The notes beneath the pieces were generated by a model that ran no database searches, had not been told where the DNA came from, and saw only the letters and a program-made list of their open reading frames with translations. 64,000 nucleotides of DNA from Microbacterium oleivorans (GTDB taxonomy: Bacteria; Actinomycetota; Actinomycetes; Actinomycetales; Microbacteriaceae), in assembly GCF_023715745.1 (NCBI RefSeq), contig NZ_JAMBOV010000001.1, positions 62,001-126,000 on the forward strand, written 5' to 3'. Positions 52,893 through 61,485 of this stretch are shown in pieces; the stretch's first letter is position 1, and every line of letters starts with the position of its first letter. The position numbers and the translations under genes are program-made.

Positions 52893-53720
52893 GTGCACAT
52901 CTCGCGCCCGGTCCTCTGGATCAACACGATCGGCACCGGCGTGCTCGGCATGTGGCTCACGGGCGCGCTGCTCGATCCGGCGGCGATTCCCCTGCTCGTG
53001 TGGTTGACGCTGCCGTTCAACCTGCTGATCTACGGCGTGAACGACATCTTCGATCAGGAGACCGACGCGCTGAACCCGCGGAAGGGATCCATCGAGGGCG
53101 CCCGGATCGAGTCGCGCGAGGTGCGACTCATCGTCTGGGCGGTCGCGATCACCAACGTGCCCTTCCTTCTGTGGTTCGTGATCGCGTATCCGCCCGCCGC
53201 GGTGGCGCTGATCCTGCTCTACACCGCGGTGTTCGTCTTCTACTCGGCGCCGCCGCTGCGCTTCAAGCAGCGACCGTTCCTCGACTCGCTGAGCAACGCC
53301 GCCTACGGGCTGCCGCTCCTGATCGTGCCGGTGGCGCTGGGCGCCCCGCCGCTGTGGCCGGCGGTGGCGGGCCTGCTCGTGTGGAGCGTCGCGAAGCATG
53401 CGTACGACGCCGTGCAGGACATCGACGAGGATCGCGAGGCCGGCATCCGGACCACCGCGGTGCTGCTCGGCCCGCGCGGCACCGCGGTGTGGAGCGGCGT
53501 CTGGTGGCTGGCGTCGAGCGTGCTGTTCGCGTTCGTCAGCATCCCGGTGGCCGCCCTCAATCTCGCGATCGCCGGTGTCCTCGTCGTGTGGATGCTGGTG
53601 CGCCCGACGCCCGCCACCGGGCGGAGACTGTATCCGGTGTCGATCGCGTTCCCCTACGTCGCAGGGTCGCTCGCGAGCGGATTGCAGCTCGCGAAGATGT
53701 TCTTCGAGGCGTACGGATGA
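52893..53720 (+). CDS. UbiA-family prenyltransferase (lycopene elongase-like)
   Basis: A prenyltransferase with about eight or nine helices and two Asp-rich motifs, NDIFDQETD (residues 50-58) and DAVQDIDEDREAG. This matches the UbiA group, including lycopene elongases that make C50 carotenoids. The start used is GTG 52893, but the same frame continues upstream without a stop to ATC 52833, which sits seven bases after AGGAG. Either GTG is the start or a rare ATC is used. It overlaps the desaturase-like gene. Confidence 0.85.
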   Translation: MHISRPVLWINTIGTGVLGMWLTGALLDPAAIPLLVWLTLPFNLLIYGVNDIFDQETDALNPRKGSIEGARIESREVRLIVWAVAITNVPFLLWFVIAYPPAAVALILLYTAVFVFYSAPPLRFKQRPFLDSLSNAAYGLPLLIVPVALGAPPLWPAVAGLLVWSVAKHAYDAVQDIDEDREAGIRTTAVLLGPRGTAVWSGVWWLASSVLFAFVSIPVAALNLAIAGVLVVWMLVRPTPATGRRLYPVSIAFPYVAGSLASGLQLAKMFFEAYG

Positions 53721-55105
53721 GCCGCATCGTGGTGGTCGGTGCCGGGCTCGGCGGGCTGGCGGCATCCGCTCTTCTCGCTCGCGCCGGGCACGACGTGACC
53801 CTGCTCGAGGCCGCGGACCGGGTCGGCGGCAAGAGCCGACGACTCGAGGTCGACGGCGAGCGCATCGACTCGGGGCCGTCGCTCGTGACCTTCCCGGGAG
53901 TCTGGGACGAGCTGTGCCGCCGCCTCGGCGCCGACACCGGCTCCCTCGCGCTGGAGCGGCTGCCCGAGGTGGGGCGCTACTACTACGGCGGCGAAGAGGT
54001 CATGCTCCCGGTACCGCCGGATCACCGCTGGTACCCGGCGTGGAAGCGGTTCAGCGACCTGCACGCTCCGCTGGCGGGTGACGTGACGGCGCTCCTCGTG
54101 GCCGCCCCGCTCGACCGGCGCTCGCTCCCGGCTCTGCGCCGGCTGCTCGCGGTGTACGGTCCGCGGCTGAGCACGCGGTCGTACCTCGACGGCCTCACGT
54201 GGATGCCCGAGGGCCTGCGCGAGATCATCGCAATCCACACGCTCAACGCCGGAGTGTCACCGTCTCAGACGCCCGCGCTCTACGCGAGCATGCCGGCGAT
54301 CATGGCGGCGTCCGGAGTGTGGGTGCCGCGCGGCGGCGTGTACGAGATCCCGCTCGCGCTGGCGCGGATGGCGGATGCCGCGGGCGTCGACATCCGCACC
54401 GGTGAGACCGTGACGCGCATCGAACGCGGACGCGTGACCACGGCCGGTGAGTCGTTCTCGGCCGATGTCGTCGTCAGCGCACTCGATGCGGACCGGGTCG
54501 ACGCGCTGCTCGGCCGACGGCCGCTACGTGCGCGCGCCCTGTCGTGCTCGGCGGTCGCGATCTACGGCGCGCTGCGCGAGCCCCTGCCCGAGCGCATCGC
54601 GGCGCACAGCGTCATCCTCCCCACCAAGCCCGATGCGCTGTTCCGCAGCCTCGCCGCGGGTGACGAGCCGGCCGACACGATGGCGTTCGTGAACCTGTAT
54701 CGGGCGGGCGAGATCTACCCGAACGAGCGCAGCACGGTCGCCGTCCTGCTGACCGCCCCCGCCGACGGGTCGGGGTACGACCTCGAGCACCCGTTCGTGC
54801 GGCGCGAGGTCGAGCGGATCTCGCGGACGATGGGCCTCGATCAGCTGCTCACCGACACGATGACGGATGCCGCGGTCCTCGACCCGCGCTACTTCGGGAC
54901 CTTCGGCGAGCGCCACGGCGCCCTGTACGGAGCCGCGCGTCCGCTGTGGATGAGCGGTCCGCTGCACCGGCCCGCGCATCACGACCCGCGCACGCCGTGG
55001 CTCTGGCGCGTGGGCGCGTCCGTGCATCCCGGCGGCGGCATCCCGGCCGTGCTCGGCGGGGCGATGATGGTCGCCGCGGAGCTGCTGCGGCGGCATCCGG
55101 TCTGA
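53717..55105 (+). CDS. CrtI-like FAD-dependent oxidoreductase
   Basis: A 462-residue oxidoreductase of the phytoene desaturase class. The dinucleotide motif is VVGAGLGGLAASALLARAG (residues 5-22), followed by EAADRVGGKS, and the C-terminal RVGASVHPGGGIPAVLGGAM is the second FAD motif. It is shorter than CrtI (usually 490 or more), so a related ketolase, desaturase or isomerase is possible. ATGA overlap with the UbiA-like gene implies a shared pathway, probably C50 carotenoid or quinone. crtE and crtB are not in the window. Confidence 0.83.
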   Translation: MSRIVVVGAGLGGLAASALLARAGHDVTLLEAADRVGGKSRRLEVDGERIDSGPSLVTFPGVWDELCRRLGADTGSLALERLPEVGRYYYGGEEVMLPVPPDHRWYPAWKRFSDLHAPLAGDVTALLVAAPLDRRSLPALRRLLAVYGPRLSTRSYLDGLTWMPEGLREIIAIHTLNAGVSPSQTPALYASMPAIMAASGVWVPRGGVYEIPLALARMADAAGVDIRTGETVTRIERGRVTTAGESFSADVVVSALDADRVDALLGRRPLRARALSCSAVAIYGALREPLPERIAAHSVILPTKPDALFRSLAAGDEPADTMAFVNLYRAGEIYPNERSTVAVLLTAPADGSGYDLEHPFVRREVERISRTMGLDQLLTDTMTDAAVLDPRYFGTFGERHGALYGAARPLWMSGPLHRPAHHDPRTPWLWRVGASVHPGGGIPAVLGGAMMVAAELLRRHPV

Positions 55106-55116
55106 GCGTTCGCGGC

Positions 55117-55177
55117 GTTCCGGGGACGCGATCTGCCGCACACTCCCGCGGTAGGCGACAGGAGGGTTCCCCGGAAC
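55117..55177. terminator. terminator-like inverted repeat at convergent junction
   Basis: GTTCCGGGGA (55117-55126) and TCCCCGGAAC (55168-55177) are perfect complements, and GGTTCC-CC-GGAACC (55165-55178) is a palindrome. They lie between convergent stop codons. The long loop makes the long-stem form uncertain. Confidence 0.4.
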
Positions 55178-55183
55178 CGTGCC

Positions 55184-56503
55184 TCACCCCACCGGTCCCT
55201 CGATGAGGGTGACGGATGCCGAGTGCGACGATCCCGCGCTGTCGACCCATTCGATCGTGACGGTGTCGCCCGGGTCCTCGTCGGCGAGCGCGTCGGAGAG
55301 GTCGGTCGTATCGGTGACCGCCTCGCCGTCGATCGCGGTGATCGTGTCGCCCGCGGCGAGTCCCGCCTCGGCCGCGGGTGTTCCCTCGATCACTCCGGCG
55401 ATCGTGGCGCCGGTGACGTCCGAGCTCCGCGGGTCGGAGGTCCCGGGGCCGAACCCGCCGCGCGGTCCGTAGCCGGCCGCGGACGCGGCGGCATCCGCCA
55501 TCTGCACGCCGAGGAACGCGGGGTAGCCGATCGTGACGCCGTCCGACTCGTCGCCGTCGAGGATCAGCTCCACGATGTCGAGCGCGTCCTCGATCGGGAT
55601 CGCGTAGGCGACGGTGGTCGCGCTCCCCGTCGATGCAACCGTCGTGACGCCGATCACCTCGCCCTCAGCGTCGAGGAGCGCGCCGCCGGAGTCGCCCGAG
55701 ACGACGTCGGCCACGATCTCGATCATGCCGTCGAGGGTCTCGGATGCCGAGCCCTGCGTCTCCGACGTCGTGACGCTCGCCTCGAGCGCGGTGATCGATC
55801 CGTCGGCCGCCATCAGCACACCGCCGCCGTCGGCGTTGCCCACGGCGGTCACGGCATCGCCGACCGTCTCGGCGTCGTCGTCGACCGTGACCGTGTCGAG
55901 GCCTGCGACGCCCTCGAGCTGCAGGAGCGCCACGTCGTCCTCGTCATCCATCCCGACGAGGGTCGCCGTGTAGGTCTCACCGGTGTCGGCGACCGTCACG
56001 GAGATCTCGGTGGCACCCTCGACGACGTGGTTGTTGGTGAGCACGAGTCCGTCGGAACTGAGCACCAGACCCGTGCCGGCCGCGGCGGATGACCCGTAGT
56101 CGATCTCCGTCTCGATGATCACGACCCCGGTCGACTCCTCCGCGTCGGCCGTGGTCGCCGCGGTCATGGTCGTCGATCCCGACGAGGCTTGCGGGTCCGA
56201 CGAGGCGGAGCCTCGGGGGTCGGCGGCGAACGGGCCGCTCCGCGCGCTCTCGGTCTCTCCCCTCGGGTTCGTCTGCACCGTCCCGGAGGCCGCGATCTCG
56301 GTCGTCGCGGACGTCGTCGCGCCCGCCGAGACGGCGGCCGACACCGTCGGCACCGTCACGACCAGGGTCGCCGCCAGCACACCGCACGAGATGAGTGTTC
56401 CGCGGCGCCGCCACCCTGGTGTCGTCTGCCGTGCGGCGGGCTGCCTCCCGCTCTCCCCGCCCGGGGCGCCCGCGGGCGCGGTGTCGTCCTCGCGAATGTT
56501 CAT
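55184..56503 (-). CDS. membrane-anchored serine protease with PDZ domain (HtrA-like)
   Basis: A 439-residue envelope protease. A cytoplasmic tail (1-33), one helix (34-58) and a low-complexity linker precede a trypsin-like domain with His159 (LTNNHVV), Asp190 (DDVALL) and Ser272 (GDSGGAL), and a C-terminal PDZ (about 345-430, AGDTITAIDGEAV). It probably controls envelope protein quality. The start is ATG 56503. It lies downstream of a beta-helix lipoprotein, 51 bases away. Confidence 0.9.
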   Translation of the reverse strand: MNIREDDTAPAGAPGGESGRQPAARQTTPGWRRRGTLISCGVLAATLVVTVPTVSAAVSAGATTSATTEIAASGTVQTNPRGETESARSGPFAADPRGSASSDPQASSGSTTMTAATTADAEESTGVVIIETEIDYGSSAAAGTGLVLSSDGLVLTNNHVVEGATEISVTVADTGETYTATLVGMDDEDDVALLQLEGVAGLDTVTVDDDAETVGDAVTAVGNADGGGVLMAADGSITALEASVTTSETQGSASETLDGMIEIVADVVSGDSGGALLDAEGEVIGVTTVASTGSATTVAYAIPIEDALDIVELILDGDESDGVTIGYPAFLGVQMADAAASAAGYGPRGGFGPGTSDPRSSDVTGATIAGVIEGTPAAEAGLAAGDTITAIDGEAVTDTTDLSDALADEDPGDTVTIEWVDSAGSSHSASVTLIEGPVG

Positions 56504-56554
56504 TGCTCTGCTCCCTGTTCTGGATCTCGTCGGTTCGCCGATGTGTCGATGCGG

Positions 56555-58429
56555 TCAGCGGTCGCCGCCGGGTCCGCCCATGCCGCCGCCGGCCATGCCG
56601 CCGCCCGCGCCGCCCCCGGCGCCGCCCATCGTCGAGGTCAGCTCACCGGCTGTCGCCGTCGCGACGGCGGTGCCGCCGGAGCCGCCCGCCGCGTACGTTC
56701 CCGCGATCGCCTCGCCCGCGGAGCCACCGCTCAGGAGCGAGTACGACTCGCCGTCGACGATGTCGGCCGAGGTGAAGAGGAACCCGGACGTGGACTGCAC
56801 CGTCGTGAACGACGCGACGGCGTTGCCGTCCGCGTCGACGACGGTCAGCACCGTGCCCGCCGACACCGCGTCGAAGGTGAACTGCACCGAGTCGAGTTCC
56901 GAGCTCTCCTCGGGAACCTCCGGCGTGCCTCCGGCGGCGACCAGGACGCCGCCCGAGACGTCGATCCCGCCGTCCGCGTCGATCGCGCCGTCGCCGCCCG
57001 CGTTGGGACCGGATGCCGCGATCGTGCCGCCCGTCTGCGTCCACGTCCCGTTGATGTCGATGCCGTCGCCGCCCCCGAGCAGCACGAGCTCTCCTCCGCT
57101 CATGGTGAACTCGGCCGTCGTGCTCCCCGTGCCGGGCTCGGATGCGCCGCCGCCGGGCGCCGAGCCGTTGACGGCGTCGTCGCTCGCGGTGACATCGGCC
57201 GAGCCGCCGGTCACCGTGATCGAAACGGATTCGAGGCCCTCGTACGAGTCGGTGATGGTCACGTCGCCGGCCGACAGCACGAGTTGCGCCTCGGCGTGCA
57301 CGCCGTCGTCGCCGGCCGCGAGGGTCAGCGCCGCTCCGGCGAGGTGCACGTACGAGTCGGAGTGCACCCCGTCGTCGGCGGCGTAGATGTCGACCGTGCC
57401 GCCCTCGAGCACCGCGATCACGCCGGCTGCGATGCCCTTGGCCGAAGCGGTGTCGCTCGCGGCATCCGCTCCTCCGCCGGCGACGATCGTGACCTCGCCG
57501 CCCGTGGTGACCACGTCGGTGAACGCGTCGATACCCTCGTCCCCCGAGACGATGCCGATCGTGCCGCCCGAGATGTCGACGTAGCCGCGGTCGGTGTCCT
57601 CCTCGTTGTCGCTCTTGATCCCGTCGCCGCCCGCGTCGACGGTGATGTCGCCGTCGCGGACGATGACGTAGTCCTTGCCGCGGATGCCGTCGTCCACGGC
57701 CGTGACGGTGATCGCCCCGGATTGGATCACGAGACCGTCCGCCGAGGCGATGCCGTCGTTGCCGTTGCCCGACACCTGCAGAGCACCCGTGCCGGTGATG
57801 GTGAGGTCGGCGGCGCTGTAGAGCGCGGCATTCGCCTCGGCATCCTCGGTATAGCTCGACGCGTCGCTGAGGCTGTTGGTCGAGCCGTCCGCGAGGATCG
57901 CCACCGCTTCGTCGGCGGCCTGCACGTCGATGGCGGCACCGGCATCCGTCGTGATGGACGCTCCGTCGAGCACGAGCACGACCTTGCCCTCGCCGGAACT
58001 GTCGACCACGACCTGTCCGGTGTAGTCGCCGCTGAGGACGTACGTGCCCGCCGCGCTGATCGTGACCAGCCCGTCCTCGACGCTGACCGCCGACGTGTCG
58101 GACGCCGTCGCCGTGCCGCCGTCGAGCGAGATCGTCACGGCATCCGCTTCGGACCACTCCGCATCGTCGTCGGCGTCATGACTCTCTTGGTTGCCCGCGC
58201 GGACGTCGGCCGCCGTGGCCGTCGCGTCGGTGGCGCCGGTCAGCTGGCTGGCCGTCTCGGTCTGGGCGGTGTCGGTCTCGGTCGACTGCCTCGTGGAGGT
58301 GCCGGATGCCGAGACGGAGGCGACGGTCGAACAGCCTGCCAGCGTCAGGGCAGCGGCCAGCGGCATCGCGACGAGCCACCCCCGCCACTTCGGGGGGCGC
58401 GGGGTGTGGGAGGGGCTGGAGGGAGTCAT
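56555..58429 (-). CDS. beta-helix carbohydrate-binding lipoprotein (Cthe_2159-like)
   Basis: A 624-residue lipoprotein with lipobox LAGC (Cys33) and a low-complexity Thr/Ser linker (33-75). A long array of short beta-helix turns follows, with recurring V-x-I-x-G-G and DGI-x-S-D patterns (AGGDGIKSDNEEDTDRG, GDEGIDAFTDVVTTGG, ADDGVHSDSYVHLAG). The pattern matches the Cthe_2159/PF14262 carbohydrate-binding group. The C-terminus is a Gly/Met-rich tail. RBS AAAGGAACGAG sits before ATG 58429. It may bind pectin-like or other polysaccharide. Confidence 0.8.
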   Translation of the reverse strand: MTPSSPSHTPRPPKWRGWLVAMPLAAALTLAGCSTVASVSASGTSTRQSTETDTAQTETASQLTGATDATATAADVRAGNQESHDADDDAEWSEADAVTISLDGGTATASDTSAVSVEDGLVTISAAGTYVLSGDYTGQVVVDSSGEGKVVLVLDGASITTDAGAAIDVQAADEAVAILADGSTNSLSDASSYTEDAEANAALYSAADLTITGTGALQVSGNGNDGIASADGLVIQSGAITVTAVDDGIRGKDYVIVRDGDITVDAGGDGIKSDNEEDTDRGYVDISGGTIGIVSGDEGIDAFTDVVTTGGEVTIVAGGGADAASDTASAKGIAAGVIAVLEGGTVDIYAADDGVHSDSYVHLAGAALTLAAGDDGVHAEAQLVLSAGDVTITDSYEGLESVSITVTGGSADVTASDDAVNGSAPGGGASEPGTGSTTAEFTMSGGELVLLGGGDGIDINGTWTQTGGTIAASGPNAGGDGAIDADGGIDVSGGVLVAAGGTPEVPEESSELDSVQFTFDAVSAGTVLTVVDADGNAVASFTTVQSTSGFLFTSADIVDGESYSLLSGGSAGEAIAGTYAAGGSGGTAVATATAGELTSTMGGAGGGAGGGMAGGGMGGPGGDR

Positions 58430-58560
58430 CTCGTTCCTTTCGCGACGGGAGACGCGCCGTGATGACGCAACCTGCGGACGATCGCCGTGTGGGAGGTGAT
58501 CCTGGAGGGCCGCCTCACGACGTTGTTCCCTCATTGAGCCGAAGAGTCCTTAACGGCTCC

Positions 58561-58584
58561 CAAGACGGGCGCCAGGCGCTCTTG
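58561..58584 (-). terminator. hairpin after the CDF gene
   Basis: CAAGA at 58561-58565 pairs with TCTTG at 58580-58584. GCGCC and GGCGC inside it add to the stem, with a small bulge. It lies 34 bp beyond the CDF stop and upstream of the beta-helix lipoprotein gene. Confidence 0.45.
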
Positions 58585-58617
58585 AGAAAGCGGCGGGCGC
58601 GACGAGGCGCGCGAAGC

Positions 58618-59280
58618 TCAGTGGTGCGGGTCCGCCGGATCTTCGAGGATCATGCCCACCGAGGTCGCGCACGCGTCCCCGCGCCATGCCTCGACTCCCT
58701 CGCGGAGGGCGAAGACGGCGATCACGAGGCCGGCGATCGCGTCGACCCACCACCAGCCGAACAGGCTGTTGAGCACGAGCCCGATCAGGACGGCGCCGGA
58801 GAGATAGGTGCAGATGAGCGTCTGCCTGGAGTCGGCGACGGCCGTGGCGGATCCGAGCTCGCTCCCCGCCCGGCGTTCGGCGAGCGAGAGGAACGGCATG
58901 ATGACCACGCTGAGCGCGGTGATCGCGATACCCACCGGGGAGTGCTCGACCTCGACTCGGGAGATCAACGCGATCAGAGAAGTCGCGGTGACGTAGGCGG
59001 CGAGGGCGAAGAACGCGATTGCGATGACGCGCAGCGTGCTCTTCTCCCAGCGTTCGGGGTCGCGGCGGGTGAACTGCCAGGCGACGGCGGCTGCGGAGAG
59101 CACTTCGATGGTCGAGTCGAGCCCGAATCCCACCAGTGCTGCCGAGGAGGCGATCGTCCCGGCCGTGATCGCGACGATCGCCTCGACGAGGTTGTAGCCG
59201 ATCGTCGCGAAGACGATCCATCGGATGCGGCGCCGCAGGACGTTGCGGCGGTGATCGGTGGGCGTATGCGTGGCGCTCAT
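58618..59280 (-). CDS. cation diffusion facilitator-like metal exporter
   Basis: A 220-residue membrane protein with six helices, related to CDF metal exporters. The helix 2 segment GFGLDSTIEV holds the Asp/Glu pair of the metal site, and helix 5 carries SATAVADSRQT. The usual soluble C-terminal domain is almost absent. ATG 59280 overlaps the regulator gene stop (ATGA). The CmtR partner suggests Cd(II), Pb(II) or Zn(II) export. Confidence 0.85.
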   Translation of the reverse strand: MSATHTPTDHRRNVLRRRIRWIVFATIGYNLVEAIVAITAGTIASSAALVGFGLDSTIEVLSAAAVAWQFTRRDPERWEKSTLRVIAIAFFALAAYVTATSLIALISRVEVEHSPVGIAITALSVVIMPFLSLAERRAGSELGSATAVADSRQTLICTYLSGAVLIGLVLNSLFGWWWVDAIAGLVIAVFALREGVEAWRGDACATSVGMILEDPADPHH

Positions 59281-59615
59281 GCGCAGCTGCAGCTCTCGCC
59301 GGCGCAGCATCCGGGCTCGACATAGAGCACGACGCGCAACAGTTCGTCCAGCGCCGGCGCCAGGTGCTGATCCGCCAGCCGGTACCAGGTCCGCCGTCCG
59401 TCGGGAACCGACTCGACGAGGCCGCAGCCGCGAAGGCACGCCAGCTGATTCGACATGACCTGCCGTGACACCCCGAGCGCGTCAGCCAAGCCGGACGGGT
59501 AAGCCGGCGCGTCGCGCAGCGCGAGGAGGACACCCGCTCGCGTCGGGTCCGACAGGGCGTGACCGAGTCGGGCAAGCGCTGCGGTGTGCGTGGCGGTCGC
59601 GGTCAGCGTCGGCAT
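59277..59615 (-). CDS. cmtR: CmtR-type metal-sensing ArsR repressor
   Basis: A 112-residue winged-helix repressor. The metal ligands Cys60 and Cys64 in QLACLRGCGLV correspond to Cys57 and Cys61 of mycobacterial CmtR, the Cd/Pb sensor. The C-terminus has four cysteines (Cys103, Cys104, Cys109, Cys111), where CmtR uses one. It is in an operon with the CDF-like exporter. Confidence 0.88.
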   Translation of the reverse strand: MPTLTATATHTAALARLGHALSDPTRAGVLLALRDAPAYPSGLADALGVSRQVMSNQLACLRGCGLVESVPDGRRTWYRLADQHLAPALDELLRVVLYVEPGCCAGESCSCA

Positions 59616-59676
59616 GAACGCGACGATACACGAGATGCTGAACTATTGAGTCCGGAACAGGAACCTGCGGTAGTGC

Positions 59677-61047
59677 TCAGTCCATCCCGACGGCCATGTC
59701 GGTGAAGCGCGAGAAATGTCCCTGGAAGGCAACGACGACCGTATCGGTCGGACCGTTACGGTGCTTGGCGACGATGAGGTCGGCCTCGCCCGCGCGAGGG
59801 CTGTCCTTCTCATAGGCGGCTTCGCGGTGCAGCAGGATCACCATGTCGGCATCCTGCTCGATCGAGCCCGACTCACGCAGGTCGCTGATCGCGGGCTTCT
59901 TGTCGGCACGCTGCTCGGGACCACGGTTCAGCTGCGACAGCGCGATGACCGGCACCTGCAGTTCCTTCGCGAGGAGCTTGAGCGCACGCGAGAACTCCGA
60001 GACCTCCTGCTGTCGCGACTCGACGCGCTTACCGCTCGTCATGAGCTGCAGATAGTCGATCACGACCATCTCGAGACCGACGCGCTGCTTGAGCTTGCGG
60101 CACTTCGCGCGGATCTCGACGAGCGTCATGTTGGGGCTGTCATCTATATAGAGGGGTGCGTCGTTGATACGACCACGGGTCGAGGCGATGGTCGTCCAGT
60201 CGCGGCTGTCGAGCATGCCTTTGCGCATGCTCTGCAGCGGCACCGAGCCCTCGGCGCTCATCAGGCGCATCGCGATCTCACTGCGCCCCATCTCGAGCGA
60301 GAAGAAGACCGTCGGGCGGTTGTGCTTGATGGCGGCGGCGCGAGCGAAATCGAGCGCGAGAGTGGACTTACCCATCGCAGGTCGCGCAGCGACGACGATC
60401 ATCTGCCCACCGTGAAGACCGTTGGTGAGCTGGTCGAGACCGGCGAACCCGGTGGGGATGCCGGTCATCTGACCGTCGCGACCGCGGGCGGCCTCGATCT
60501 CCTCGACGGCGGCGTCGACGGCGACTTGGAGGGGGACGTAGTCCTCGGACTGCTCCGCGCCGGTGACCGAGTAGATCTCTGCCTGGGCGTTGTTGACGAG
60601 GTCCAGCGCCTCGCCCTGGCCGTTGTAGCCCATCTGGACGATCCGGGTGCCGGCCTCGACGAGGCGACGCAGAAGGGCCCGCTCGCGGACGATCGACGCG
60701 TAGTACGCAGCGTTCGCCGCGGTGGGGACGATCGAGGTCAGTGAGTGGAGGTAGTCCGCACCACCGGCGCGCTGGAGGTCACCCGTCTTGATCAGCTCAT
60801 CGGTGACGGCGACCACGTCGGTCGGCTCGCCGTGCGAATACAGGGAGAGGACGGCCTCGAAGATCAGCTCGTGCTTGGGCACGTAGAAGTCGGTCCCGCG
60901 GAGCGCCTCGATGACGTCGGCGACCGCGTCACCTGACAGGAGCATTCCGCCGAGGGTGCTCTGCTCCGCGAGCATGTCGTGCGGCGGAGTCCGCTCGGGG
61001 CCGCGGGAGCCGCCGATTCGGTCGTCCGACAGATCCGCGATCGACAT
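59677..61047 (-). CDS. dnaB: replicative DNA helicase DnaB
   Basis: A 456-residue hexameric helicase that unwinds DNA at the fork. The N-terminal primase-binding domain (30-135) precedes the RecA-like core with Walker A (ARPAMGKST), Walker B (MVVIDYLQLM) and the DnaB box SQLNRGPEQR. The intein-prone sites are uninterrupted. ATG 61047 with GAGGGG upstream is used. It faces away from a region of DnaA-box-like sites. Confidence 0.95.
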   Translation of the reverse strand: MSIADLSDDRIGGSRGPERTPPHDMLAEQSTLGGMLLSGDAVADVIEALRGTDFYVPKHELIFEAVLSLYSHGEPTDVVAVTDELIKTGDLQRAGGADYLHSLTSIVPTAANAAYYASIVRERALLRRLVEAGTRIVQMGYNGQGEALDLVNNAQAEIYSVTGAEQSEDYVPLQVAVDAAVEEIEAARGRDGQMTGIPTGFAGLDQLTNGLHGGQMIVVAARPAMGKSTLALDFARAAAIKHNRPTVFFSLEMGRSEIAMRLMSAEGSVPLQSMRKGMLDSRDWTTIASTRGRINDAPLYIDDSPNMTLVEIRAKCRKLKQRVGLEMVVIDYLQLMTSGKRVESRQQEVSEFSRALKLLAKELQVPVIALSQLNRGPEQRADKKPAISDLRESGSIEQDADMVILLHREAAYEKDSPRAGEADLIVAKHRNGPTDTVVVAFQGHFSRFTDMAVGMD

Positions 61048-61122
61048 GCACGCCCCTCTTCCGGGCCCGCTGGAAGGCCCTCGCACACGCTAGGGAGGGG
61101 TTCGGACACACGCAAACCAGCC

Positions 61123-61308
61123 TGTGGATAACTGTGTGGACAGGATGCGGGAAACGCCGCCCACCCTGTGCAGAGAGCCTGTGGAGAACCGGGGGATCGC
61201 AAGAGATTCGGTCGCGCGAAGTTATCTTTGGCCTGGACTTTCCTTCCCCACAGGTTGTGGATGGATATCCGACCTCAAGCGCCGCTTGAAGGTTGGGCGT
61301 TATCCCCA
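61123..61308. promoter_or_regulatory. cluster of DnaA-box-like sites upstream of dnaB
   Basis: The 438-bp gap between dnaB and the repeat-protein gene carries one perfect box TGTGGATAA (61123-61131). Near matches are TGTGGACAG (61135-61143), TGTGGAGAA (61180-61188), TGTGGATGG (61256-61264) and, on the other strand, TTATCCCCA (61300-61308). I see no A/T-rich unwinding region. The 3' part (61309-61485) has no other recognisable element besides a good GGAGGTG ribosome site before the next gene. Confidence 0.5.
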
Positions 61309-61485
61309 CCCCATGTGCAGAATCGGCCTTTTGTCAAATGAGAAAGCGGGCCGTTTTCGGGTCGATTTCGCGCCCCAGAAATCTCTTGCGCAATTCATAG
61401 GGACGGCGTACGTTGTTGGGTCCAGGCACCCCGCAGACGCGGCCTTCTCGGCATGCGTCCCGATGATCCATCGTGGAGGTGACCT

